Shown: positions 1-6,000, counted from the first letter of the stretch. The stretch is 6,000 bases of DNA from JBGSIZ01 sp041742255 (GCA_041742255.1 JBGSIZ010000233.1:1-6000); one strand, 5' to 3'. Translations and numbers: made by a program. Notes: a model not told the origin generated them from the sequence alone.

Positions 1-808
1 CGCGCTGCACCGCCTGTTCGGCCTGCAAAACCGCGCCGTGATCACCTCCCGGCAGATGCTTTCGCAGATACAGGGCGATACTGCGGCCAATCGGGCGCAA
101 ATCACGCGGGACCCGGTCTGCACGGCGGGTGGCACTGGCCCGATACCCGTGATGCACCTGCGCCAAGGGAACGATGGCGGTCGCCATCCCCGCCTGTGCC
201 AGCCGCATGTTCACATCGGTTTCATCCAGATAATAGGCAAAGGCGGGATCAAATCCGCCAATCCTGACCAACGTATCGCGGTCAAAGGCCATATTGGTGC
301 CTTCGGTCTTGATCCCCCGCTCCGGGGTCCCCGCAAAAACCGTGGTGTCCTGCACATCCAACGGGGCGGACGACCCATCAGGGCGCACATCGCGGCCGGT
401 CCACTGCCAACTGATCCCATTTCGACCACGCACAAACCCTCCGGCGGCAACGGCTTGTCCGGCGGCAATCGGGGCGACCAGATGGGTCAACCACGCGGGT
501 TCGGGCACCGCGTCATCATCGACAAAGGCAACGATCCGGCCCGCGGCGGCGGCAATGCCCCGGTTTCGGGCAGTGGCGATGTTGGGGATGTCAAAAGGAA
601 CGATCTTGACCCGGTCCGCCCACCCCATCGCGGTCACTGCGGCAACCCCAGCAGGATCGGCCACAACAACAATTTCAATCGCGGGATAATACAGTTGCCC
701 GACGGCGGTCAGACACAAGGGCAAATCTTCGGGACGACCCCGGCTGACAACAATGACGCTGACCGCAGGGGCGGCAATTGGAACAACATTGACCGCAGAC
801 GCAGTCAT
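1..808 (-). CDS. Family 2 glycosyltransferase (GT-A fold), 3' end outside window
   Basis: My translation of the minus strand gives 269 residues with no stop before the window edge, so the C-terminus is missing. Residues 15-50 form the first Rossmann-like strand and helix (AVSVIVVSRGRPEDLPLCL), typical of GT2 enzymes. NIATARNRGIAAAAG (76-90) leads into AFVDDDAVPEPAWL, where D97-D99 form the DXD-like motif that binds metal and nucleotide sugar. GTNMAFDRDTLVRIGGFDP (170-188) and DETDVNMRLAQAG (195-207) match the acceptor-side and ED-type catalytic region of the family. It should transfer a sugar from a nucleotide donor to a growing glycan at the cytoplasmic face of the membrane. No membrane segment is visible in the part seen. 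The ATG at 808 overlaps the TGA of the upstream CMP-sugar synthetase gene (ATGA), indicating translational coupling in one operon. Donor and acceptor cannot be inferred. The family call is firm; the role in surface polysaccharide synthesis comes from context. Confidence 0.87.
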   Translation of the reverse strand, partial: MTASAVNVVPIAAPAVSVIVVSRGRPEDLPLCLTAVGQLYYPAIEIVVVADPAGVAAVTAMGWADRVKIVPFDIPNIATARNRGIAAAAGRIVAFVDDDAVPEPAWLTHLVAPIAAGQAVAAGGFVRGRNGISWQWTGRDVRPDGSSAPLDVQDTTVFAGTPERGIKTEGTNMAFDRDTLVRIGGFDPAFAYYLDETDVNMRLAQAGMATAIVPLAQVHHGYRASATRRADRVPRDLRPIGRSIALYLRKHLPGGDHGAVLQAEQAVQR

Positions 809-1605
809 GCGGCTCCCATCTGGGCCAGCATCGCCTCGATCCGGGGGACATCTTCGGGATTGTTCAGTTCCCAGAACTGGCGACCCTTCGCCGCGACCTC
901 GACGCACAACACAGGGACACCGCGTTCCAGAAACCGCAACTGTTCCAACCCTTCAAGGGTTTCCAGCAGTCCGGGCTGCCACCCGGCATAGGCGGCAAGG
1001 GCGGCAGGGCGATAGGCATAGACACCGACATGGTGAAACACGGGGGTCTCGTCTGTATCGGCATAGGTCTTTCCGGTGAACGGGATCACCTCCTTGGAGA
1101 AATACAAGGCGTTGTGGCTGGCCCCGAAAACGGCGGTGGTGCCACCGACACGACCGGCGCGGCGATCCTCCAGAAACCCGTTCAAGGCGGCCCCGTCGGT
1201 TTTCAGAACCGGGGTGGCGACATCGGCGGCAGGCTGGGCGCGCAACCCGGCCACCAGATCCTCGATGAACCAATGCGGGGTCAGGGGGGCATCGCCTTGC
1301 AGGTTCACCACAATATCGTGATCGGCACCCAACACGGCATAGGCTTCGGCACAACGTTCGGTGCCATTGCGGCAGGTCTCGGCGGTCATAACAACCTCGG
1401 CGCCGAAGGCTGCGGCATGATCGGCGATACGGGCATCGTCAGTGGCGACAACCACGCGGTCGGCACCTTGGACGGCCATGGCGGCCTCCCAACTGCGGCG
1501 GATCAGGGTGCGGGCATCGCCACCGGCACCGCGCAAGGCCACCAACGGCTTGCCCGGATACCGGGTAGAGGCATAGCGGGCAGGAATGACGATCAGAACG
1601 CCCAT
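805..1605 (-). CDS. kdsB: CMP-Kdo synthetase-like cytidylyltransferase (KdsB/KpsU family)
   Basis: The 266-residue protein is close to the usual length of about 250 for 3-deoxy-manno-octulosonate cytidylyltransferase, which activates Kdo with CTP to CMP-Kdo for LPS or for the Kdo linker of ABC-exported capsules. The nucleotide-binding motif IPARYASTRYPGKPL (7-21) is intact and puts R10 and K19 at the E. coli KdsB numbers. Other family matches are VVVATDD (51-57), NGTER (80-84), VVNLQGDAP (99-107, with the metal-ligand Asp at 105), ALYFSKEVIPF, HVGVYAYRPAAL and LEGLEQLRFLERG. Three positions differ from E. coli KdsB: CRNGTER for HQSGTER, QGDAP for QGDEP, and LNNPED for VDTPED, so N248 sits where a metal-binding Asp is expected. 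The substrate may therefore be Kdo or a related ulosonic acid. I chose the ATG at 1605 because AAGG lies 7 bases upstream and the numbering fits the family; a GTG at 1608 is the alternative. The start overlaps the cysQ stop, and the stop overlaps the glycosyltransferase start. Confidence 0.88.
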   Translation of the reverse strand: MGVLIVIPARYASTRYPGKPLVALRGAGGDARTLIRRSWEAAMAVQGADRVVVATDDARIADHAAAFGAEVVMTAETCRNGTERCAEAYAVLGADHDIVVNLQGDAPLTPHWFIEDLVAGLRAQPAADVATPVLKTDGAALNGFLEDRRAGRVGGTTAVFGASHNALYFSKEVIPFTGKTYADTDETPVFHHVGVYAYRPAALAAYAGWQPGLLETLEGLEQLRFLERGVPVLCVEVAAKGRQFWELNNPEDVPRIEAMLAQMGAA

Positions 1606-2402
1606 CACGACACCTTCAGGTCAACACCGGGGGCATAGGCGATGAAAAACGGGTTGGCGAACCCGTCCTTGCCGTAGCGCAGGGGTTGGTGGTCATCGAA
1701 CCGGACAACATCGCCACCTGCGCCCACCAACACGGCATGTCCTGCGGCAGTATCCCATTCCATGGTGCGGCCCACACGGGGATACAAATCAGCCTCGCCC
1801 GTGGCCACCAGACAGAATTTCAAACTGGACCCGGCGCTGGTCATGTCTTTGACGTTGTATTTGTTGATATAATCGTCGGTGGCCTGATCGCGGTGGGATT
1901 TAGAGGCAACAACCATCAACGCGGCATTGTCGGGGGTGCCGACACGGATCGGGCGCACCTCGCCTTTGTGTGCCTTGTCAAAGGGGGGCAATTCCTCGAC
2001 AGTATTGCCGCCTTTGTCGGTGTAGAACAACCGGTTCTGGGCGGGGGCATAGACCACACCGCGCACCGGGGACCCATCCAGAACATAGGCGATGTTGACA
2101 GTGAAATCGCCCCGGCGGTTGATGAATTCCTTGGTGCCATCCAAGGGGTCCACGATCAGAAACGTGGACACGCTCTGGCCATGGGTGGCGGCCTGTTCCT
2201 CGGTGACAAGGGGGACACCGGGAAACGCGGCGCGCAGGCCCTCGGAAATGATGGCGTCGGCGGCCTCGTCGGCCTCGGTGACGGGGCTGGCGTCGCCTTT
2301 GCTGCGAACCTCGAAATCGGGGGCGGCATAGACCTCCATGATGCGGTCGCCCGCCTCGAGCGCAAGGCGGCGCATCACGCGCTCCAACTGTTCCAGATCC
2401 AT
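1605..2402 (-). CDS. cysQ: 3'(2'),5'-bisphosphate nucleotidase CysQ
   Basis: This 265-residue protein belongs to the inositol-monophosphatase-like, Li+-sensitive, Mg2+-dependent phosphatases. CysQ removes the 3'-phosphate from PAP (3'-phosphoadenosine 5'-phosphate) or PAPS in the cytoplasm. That clears a product of sulfate assimilation, sulfotransferases and phosphopantetheinyl transfer. The metal-site motifs are complete: VTEADEAAD (41-49), LVTEEQ (65-70, with E68/E69), IVDPLDGTKEF (83-93, with D85 and D88) and EWDTAAGHA (215-223, with D217). DPLDGTKEF and the SAGSSLKFCLVA stretch (189-200) favour CysQ over inositol monophosphatase or fructose bisphosphatase. The ATG at 2402 has GGAG at 2413-2410, seven bases upstream. 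It is the first gene of a three-gene coupled run, and its TGA overlaps the start of the cytidylyltransferase gene. Its presence with glycan genes could mean PAP recycling for a sulfated polysaccharide, but no sulfotransferase is visible, so that is only a possibility. Confidence 0.93.
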   Translation of the reverse strand: MDLEQLERVMRRLALEAGDRIMEVYAAPDFEVRSKGDASPVTEADEAADAIISEGLRAAFPGVPLVTEEQAATHGQSVSTFLIVDPLDGTKEFINRRGDFTVNIAYVLDGSPVRGVVYAPAQNRLFYTDKGGNTVEELPPFDKAHKGEVRPIRVGTPDNAALMVVASKSHRDQATDDYINKYNVKDMTSAGSSLKFCLVATGEADLYPRVGRTMEWDTAAGHAVLVGAGGDVVRFDDHQPLRYGKDGFANPFFIAYAPGVDLKVS

Positions 2403-2444
2403 GTCACATCTCCAGCAGGGACCGCCTCAAAAGGGCCGTTATTA

Positions 2445-2473
2445 TTGATCATCTGTGCGATGCCCCTTATGGT
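2445..2473 (+). promoter_or_regulatory. Candidate sigma-70 promoter for the export permease
   Basis: Within the 160-base divergent gap there is TTGATC (2445-2450), a 17-base spacer, then TATGGT (2468-2473). Each hexamer matches the consensus at four of six positions and the spacer is ideal. It would give a leader of roughly 80 bases before the permease start at 2563. The TTGATC overlaps a TGATCA palindrome (2446-2451). I saw no equally good promoter pointing toward cysQ: a TTGACG on the minus strand (2483-2478) has no -10 at the right spacing. This is a pattern match only. Confidence 0.3.
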
Positions 2474-2562
2474 TCGGCGTCAAGCGATCGGCAAGAATTT
2501 CGTGACACACCGGGATCACGGGCATTTCGGCCCGGCCCATGACCCTCTCGGCAGGACACACA

Positions 2563-3384
2563 ATGTTTCAGGCAACGCCAAAACGGACCCCGTTGAACCA
2601 AGCCATGAACATGGTGGAGCTGATTTATCACTCCATCGTCCACGACGTGCGCAAAACGCACAAGAACGCGGTCATGGCGCTGTTGCTGGCGATGTTGCAG
2701 GCGTTCCTGTTCGTGATCTCGTTCTATTTCATGTTCACCGTGCTTGGGTTGAAGTCGTCCAAGATCCGGGGGGATTTCCTATTGTTCATCATGTCGGGGG
2801 TGTTCCTGTTCCTGACCCACATCAAGGCGATGGGGGCGGTGTTCAAATCCGAAGGTCCGACATCGGCGATGATGAAACACGCGCCGCTGAACACACTCAT
2901 CACGATTTCGGCGGCGGCGCTGGGGTCGCTCTATATTCAGACGCTGTCGGCGGCGTTGCTGCTGTTTCTCTATCACGCGATCATTACGCCGATTTCGATC
3001 CATGACCCGATTGGGACAATCGGGATGTTCCTTCTGGCGTGGTTCACCGGGGTGTCCATCGGGATCATCCTGCTGTCGCTGAAAACGTGGTTCCCCAACT
3101 TTACGACCATCGTGCAATCGCTCTATTCGCGGGCGAACATGATTGCGTCCGGCAAGATGATCGTGGCCAACGCGACACCGGGGTATATCCTTGCGATGTT
3201 CGACTGGAATCCGCTGTTCCACTGCATCGATCAGGCGCGGGGTTATATCTTCAAGGATTACTTCCCGCACAACAGTTCGATCAGCTATCCGATTTATGTG
3301 GCGCTCGGGCTTTTGGTGATCGGGATGATGGTTGAATTCTTCACCCGCAAATCGGCCTCGGTCAGTTGGTTCGCGACGCGCTGA
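2563..3384 (+). CDS. KpsM-like ABC-2 polysaccharide export permease
   Basis: The 273-residue integral membrane protein resembles the membrane subunit of ABC exporters for capsular polysaccharide and O-antigen (KpsM/Wzm group, ABC-2 family). It would form the inner-membrane channel that an ATPase subunit (KpsT/Wzt type) powers. A short cytoplasmic N-terminus (about 1-35) is followed by hydrophobic segments at roughly 36-62, 72-89, 112-142, 150-173 and 242-260. A conserved-looking NPLFHCIDQARG (216-227) resembles the NP-x-x-H-x-I/E-x-x-R signature near the last segment in this family. I chose ATG 2563 because AGGA (2553-2556) lies six bases upstream. An in-frame ATG at 2539 would add eight residues but has no clear ribosome site. 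The gene is divergent from the cysQ operon and followed by dnaK. No ATPase gene adjoins it, so its partner must be encoded elsewhere. The family call is fairly secure; the substrate is unknown. Confidence 0.85.
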   Translation: MFQATPKRTPLNQAMNMVELIYHSIVHDVRKTHKNAVMALLLAMLQAFLFVISFYFMFTVLGLKSSKIRGDFLLFIMSGVFLFLTHIKAMGAVFKSEGPTSAMMKHAPLNTLITISAAALGSLYIQTLSAALLLFLYHAIITPISIHDPIGTIGMFLLAWFTGVSIGIILLSLKTWFPNFTTIVQSLYSRANMIASGKMIVANATPGYILAMFDWNPLFHCIDQARGYIFKDYFPHNSSISYPIYVALGLLVIGMMVEFFTRKSASVSWFATR

Positions 3385-3449
3385 CGCGGGGGCACTCGGG
3401 CCAACAACCCCGCCACCCCCTCGCTTCGCGGGCTTGGTTGCCGCCAGAC

Positions 3450-3465
3450 ATGCAAAAGGTTGCAT
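3450..3465. repeat. Perfect inverted repeat ATGCAA-N4-TTGCAT
   Basis: A 6-base perfect inverted repeat with a 4-base spacer (AAGG) lies in the gap between the permease gene and dnaK. It is followed by TTTT and sits about 30 bases upstream of the candidate dnaK -35 element. It is AT-richer than its surroundings. It could be a dimeric regulator's operator upstream of the dnaK promoter. As a terminator for the permease gene its stem is weak. Either role is inference; the symmetry itself is seen directly. Confidence 0.5.
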
Positions 3466-3492
3466 TTTCATCACAGGACAGCGCGCTGACCC

Positions 3493-3522
3493 GTTGCAGG
3501 CCCGCAGGCACCCCCCTATATA
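3493..3522 (+). promoter_or_regulatory. Candidate heat-shock (sigma-32/RpoH) promoter of dnaK
   Basis: GTTGCAG (3493-3499) resembles the CTTGAAA -35 element of RpoH promoters. After 13 bases comes CCCCTATAT (3513-3521), which resembles the C-rich RpoH -10 element (CCCCAT-T in E. coli, a CYTAT-type form as I recall it from alphaproteobacteria). Initiation would fall near 3528, giving a 5'UTR of about 108 bases before the dnaK start. The position is right for the major dnaK promoter, and RpoH control of dnaKJ is normal in this class. No CIRCE element (TTAGCACTC-N9-GAGTGCTAA) is present, so HrcA control of dnaK is not indicated. The -35 match is partial. Confidence 0.5.
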
Positions 3523-3576
3523 CCGCTTGTTCGGCGGGCGTGGCGCCAAGATTGCCAGCTCCGCTTTCATCCAGCA

Positions 3577-3604
3577 GGCACGAATGCCGGAACGGGTTCG
3601 TGCC
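3577..3604 (+). promoter_or_regulatory. 5'UTR stem-loop upstream of dnaK
   Basis: GGCACGAA (3577-3584) is a perfect reverse complement of TTCGTGCC (3597-3604). Inside the 12-base loop, CCG (3587-3589) can pair with CGG (3593-3595) around a GAA triloop, giving a longer hairpin with a small internal loop. It lies entirely in the predicted dnaK leader, ending 31 bases before the ATG at 3636 and 16 bases before the purine-rich ribosome site (about 3620-3627). It has no T-run, so it is not an intrinsic terminator. It may stabilise the mRNA or tune translation; a thermosensor role is speculative because the ribosome site is not in the stem. Confidence 0.5.
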
Positions 3605-3635
3605 GTTCAAACCGCCTAAGAGAGGGATTTGAGAT

Positions 3636-5543
3636 ATGGGAAAAGTCATCGGGATTGACCTCGGGACCACCAACTCCTGCGTAGCCATCATGGATGGCTC
3701 CAAACCGCGCGTGATCGAAAACTCCGAAGGGGCGCGCACCACGCCCTCGATCGTCGCCTTTACAGACAATGAACGGCTTGTGGGCCAACCGGCCAAACGG
3801 CAGGCGGTCACAAACCCCGAAAACACCGTGTTCGCGGTCAAACGTCTGATCGGTCGCCGGACCACCGACGCCGAAGTGGTCAAGGACAAAAACCTTGTGC
3901 CCTACAACATCGTGGACGGCGGCAATGGCGACGCTTGGGTGGAAACCCGTGGCGACAAATACTCGCCCTCGCAAATTTCGGCCTTCATCCTGCAAAAGAT
4001 GAAAGAAACCGCCGAAAGCTACCTCGGCGAAGAAGTGACGCAGGCCGTCATCACCGTGCCCGCCTATTTCAACGACGCGCAGCGTCAGGCAACCAAGGAC
4101 GCGGGCAAGATCGCCGGGCTCGAAGTGTTGCGGATCATCAACGAACCCACAGCGGCGGCACTGGCCTACGGGCTCGACAAGAAAGACAGCAAAACCATCG
4201 CGGTCTATGACCTTGGCGGCGGCACGTTCGACGTGACCATTCTGGAAATCGACGACGGCCTGTTCGAGGTCAAATCGACCAACGGGGACACCTTCCTTGG
4301 CGGCGAAGATTTCGACATGCGGATCGTGCAGTATCTCGCGGACGAGTTCAAAAAAGAACACGGCGCGGACCTGACCAAGGACAAGATGGCGCTCCAGCGG
4401 CTCAAGGAAGCCGCCGAAAAGGCGAAGATCGAACTGTCGTCCTCCAACCAGACGGAAATCAACCAGCCGTTCATCTCGATGGGGGCCAACGGGCAACCGC
4501 TGCACCTTGTGATGAAACTGACGCGGGCCAAACTCGAAAGCCTGGTGGACGACCTGATCAAGAAGTCGATCAAACCCTGCAAGGACGCGCTCAAGGATGC
4601 GGGCCTGTCCACGTCCGACATCGACGAGGTTGTTCTGGTCGGCGGTATGACCCGGATGCCCAAAGTGATCGAAGAAGTGACCAAATTCTTCGGCAAGGAA
4701 CCCCACAAGGGCGTCAACCCGGATGAAGTCGTGGCGCTCGGTGCCGCGATTCAGGCGGGCGTGCTGCAAGGCGACGTCAAGGATGTGGTCCTGCTGGACG
4801 TGACACCCTTGTCGCTCGGGATCGAAACGCTGGGCGGGGTGTTCACCCGCCTGATCGACCGCAACACGACCATCCCCACCAAGAAAAGCCAGGTGTTCTC
4901 GACCGCCGAAGACAGCCAGAACGCCGTGACCATCCGGGTGTTCCAGGGTGAACGCGAAATGGCGGCCGACAACAAGATGCTGGGGATGTTCAACCTTGAA
5001 AACATCCCGCCCGCCCCGCGCGGCATGCCCCAGATCGAAGTGACGTTCGACATCGACGCCAACGGCATCGTGTCGGTCGGCGCAAAGGACAAGGGCACCG
5101 GCAAGGAACAAAAGATCACGATCCAGGCCTCGGGCGGCCTGTCCGACGAAGATATCGAAAAAATGGTGCGCGACGCCGAAGAAAACGCCGAAGCGGACAA
5201 AGAACGCCGGTCGCTTGTCGAAGCCAAGAACAAAGGCGAAAGCCGCGTGCACGACTACGAAAAGCAGATCAAGGAACATGGTGCCAAGGTCGACCCCTCG
5301 ACCGTGGAAGCAATCGAACTGGCCATTGCCGCCCTCAAGGACGAGCTTGAGAACGACAACGCCGGCAAGATCAACTCGGCCATCCAGAACCTTGACGAAG
5401 CCGCAATGCGCTTGGGAGAGGCGATCTACAAAGCCAGCGCCTCGGAAGACGGCGACAACGACGGCCCGTCCGGACGCGGTGGCGACGACGACATCGTCGA
5501 TGCCGATTTCGAAGATCTGGACGACGACAAGCGTGGCCGCTGA
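3636..5543 (+). CDS. dnaK: Molecular chaperone DnaK (Hsp70)
   Basis: The complete 635-residue Hsp70 binds exposed hydrophobic peptides in the cytoplasm and cycles between ATP and ADP states. DnaJ stimulates its hydrolysis and GrpE releases its nucleotide. The ATPase domain starts with GIDLGTTNSCVA (5-16) and contains VPAYFNDAQRQATKDAG, INEPTAAALAYG and VYDLGGGTFDVT (190-201), with T197 equivalent to the E. coli phosphorylation site T199. VLVGGMTRMP is the second phosphate region. The linker VVLLDVTPL (384-392) joins the substrate-binding domain, which is followed by a charged helical lid and the acidic tail IVDADFEDLDDD near the C-terminus. Length and all key motifs are normal. The start has an AGAGGGA ribosome site at 3621-3627, eight bases upstream. 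The gene is led by a candidate heat-shock promoter and ended by a strong terminator, with dnaJ next. No residue or frame is disturbed. Confidence 0.99.
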   Translation: MGKVIGIDLGTTNSCVAIMDGSKPRVIENSEGARTTPSIVAFTDNERLVGQPAKRQAVTNPENTVFAVKRLIGRRTTDAEVVKDKNLVPYNIVDGGNGDAWVETRGDKYSPSQISAFILQKMKETAESYLGEEVTQAVITVPAYFNDAQRQATKDAGKIAGLEVLRIINEPTAAALAYGLDKKDSKTIAVYDLGGGTFDVTILEIDDGLFEVKSTNGDTFLGGEDFDMRIVQYLADEFKKEHGADLTKDKMALQRLKEAAEKAKIELSSSNQTEINQPFISMGANGQPLHLVMKLTRAKLESLVDDLIKKSIKPCKDALKDAGLSTSDIDEVVLVGGMTRMPKVIEEVTKFFGKEPHKGVNPDEVVALGAAIQAGVLQGDVKDVVLLDVTPLSLGIETLGGVFTRLIDRNTTIPTKKSQVFSTAEDSQNAVTIRVFQGEREMAADNKMLGMFNLENIPPAPRGMPQIEVTFDIDANGIVSVGAKDKGTGKEQKITIQASGGLSDEDIEKMVRDAEENAEADKERRSLVEAKNKGESRVHDYEKQIKEHGAKVDPSTVEAIELAIAALKDELENDNAGKINSAIQNLDEAAMRLGEAIYKASASEDGDNDGPSGRGGDDDIVDADFEDLDDDKRGR

Positions 5544-5560
5544 GCCAGTGACGACGTGAC

Positions 5561-5595
5561 GAAAGACCGGCCCCTTTGACCCGGGCCGGTCTTTT
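5561..5595 (+). terminator. Intrinsic terminator between dnaK and dnaJ
   Basis: AAAGACCGGCCC (5562-5573) pairs perfectly over 12 bases with GGGCCGGTCTTT (5583-5594), enclosing a 9-base loop. The right arm ends in TTTT (5592-5595). The 5561 G and 5595 T add a possible wobble pair. The hairpin starts 18 bases after the dnaK stop and ends 24 bases before the dnaJ start. It is a strong GC-rich intrinsic terminator, though the T tract is short, so read-through into dnaJ is likely. It can also protect the 3' end of the dnaK mRNA. Confidence 0.88.
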
Positions 5596-5618
5596 CATTC
5601 CCAAGGGGACAAAATCAC

Positions 5619-6000
5619 ATGGCCAAACGCGACTATTATGACCTTCTCGGGGTCGCCAAGGGCGCCTCTGCAGACGAGATCAAAAAGGGCTATCGCACCA
5701 AGGCGAAAGAGCTCCATCCGGACCGCAACACGTCCAATCCCAACGCCGAGGCCCAGTTCAAAGAGGTGAACGAGGCCTACGAGGTTCTCAAGGACGCCAA
5801 CAAGAAGGCCGCCTATGACCGCTATGGTCACGCGGCATTCGAAGGCGGCATGGGGGCCAGCGCCGGGCGACCGGGCGGCGGGTTCCAAGGCAACGGCGAT
5901 TTCGCCTCGGCCTTTTCCGACGTGTTTGATGACCTCTTTGGCGATTTCATGGGCGGACGCGGCGGGGCTGCGGGCGGGGGCCGGACACGGGCCGCGCGGG
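5619..6000 (+). CDS. dnaJ: Co-chaperone DnaJ (Hsp40), N-terminal part, continues past window
   Basis: I translated 127 codons from the ATG at 5619 to the window edge without a stop. The J domain (about 1-70) begins MAKRDYYDLLGV and carries the invariant HPD triad at 33-35, which triggers ATP hydrolysis by DnaK. It includes FKEVNEAYEVLKDANKKAAYDRYG at its end. A Gly/Phe-rich linker follows from about residue 76, including FSDVFDDLFGDFMGG, and then a Gly/Arg-rich stretch. The zinc-finger and C-terminal peptide-binding domains lie beyond the window. The G/F region marks this as a type I or II DnaJ, and adjacency to dnaK makes it the canonical one. The ribosome site AAGGGGA (5603-5609) is nine bases upstream. 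The gene follows dnaK by 75 bases with a terminator in between, so expression probably depends on read-through or on a promoter I cannot see. Confidence 0.97.
   Translation, partial: MAKRDYYDLLGVAKGASADEIKKGYRTKAKELHPDRNTSNPNAEAQFKEVNEAYEVLKDANKKAAYDRYGHAAFEGGMGASAGRPGGGFQGNGDFASAFSDVFDDLFGDFMGGRGGAAGGGRTRAAR

Noticed and set aside
38..991. 317-codon plus-strand open frame at the left edge
   Set aside because: It lies opposite the glycosyltransferase and the end of the kdsB-like gene, both of which have clear family motifs; its translation is low-complexity Gly/Arg/Asn/Pro.
2539..2562. Eight-residue N-terminal extension of the permease from ATG 2539
   Set aside because: No clear ribosome site precedes 2539, whereas ATG 2563 has AGGA at the right spacing.
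1686..3005. 439-codon plus-strand open frame across cysQ, the divergent gap and the permease gene
   Set aside because: It is antisense to the well-supported cysQ and out of frame with the permease gene. Its composition (Gly/His-rich) looks like a shadow, and it has no recognisable domain.
3418..3432. Small imperfect hairpin (CGC-TTC-GCG core) after the permease gene
   Set aside because: The stem is only about five pairs with a wobble and no T-run follows, so it does not support a terminator call.
3332..3632. Short open frames in the gap between the permease gene and dnaK
   Set aside because: They overlap the promoter and hairpin region, have no convincing ribosome site, and are Pro/Arg/Ala-rich translations of GC-rich non-coding DNA.
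3385..3635. CIRCE/HrcA operator before dnaK
   Set aside because: Only an isolated GCACTC-like fragment is present near 3390-3396; the matching GAGTGCTAA half is absent.
3567..5279. 570-codon open frame on the strand opposite dnaK
   Set aside because: It is rich in His, Phe and Asp runs expected from reading dnaK codons backwards, and it shares no motif with a real family. Long open frames antisense to hsp70/dnaK are a known artefact of its codon use that has been misannotated elsewhere.

Overview
The window looks like chromosomal DNA from an alphaproteobacterium of the Rhodobacterales (Roseobacter/Rhodobacter-like). The basis is the high GC content, the style of the DnaK and DnaJ proteins, and a cysQ / CMP-Kdo-synthetase-like / glycosyltransferase cluster that I associate with that order from memory. 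No mobile element, CRISPR array, tRNA or rRNA is visible.

Left half (1-2402), all on the minus strand: three translationally coupled genes read right to left. They are a CysQ-type 3'(2'),5'-bisphosphate nucleotidase, a KdsB/KpsU-like CMP-sugar synthetase, and a family 2 glycosyltransferase that runs off the left edge. Each stop codon overlaps the next start codon, so they almost certainly form one operon for cell-surface glycan synthesis. A 160-base divergent gap (2403-2562) separates them from a plus-strand gene for a KpsM-like ABC-2 polysaccharide export permease (2563-3384). A sugar-activating enzyme, a glycosyltransferase and an exporter permease together suggest a small surface-polysaccharide module. 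The final polymer cannot be read from the sequence.

Right half (3385-6000), plus strand: a 251-base leader with a candidate heat-shock (sigma-32-type) promoter, a palindrome and a 5'UTR hairpin precedes a complete dnaK (3636-5543). A strong intrinsic terminator (about 5561-5595) follows, then the start of dnaJ (5619 to beyond the right edge). This is the standard Hsp70/Hsp40 chaperone pair, with an internal terminator that could set the DnaK:DnaJ ratio.

Most of the window is ordinary core genome. The points most worth checking are the altered active-site positions in the KdsB-like enzyme, the export permease with no adjacent ATPase, and the structured leader of dnaK. I see no clear evidence of an undescribed system.
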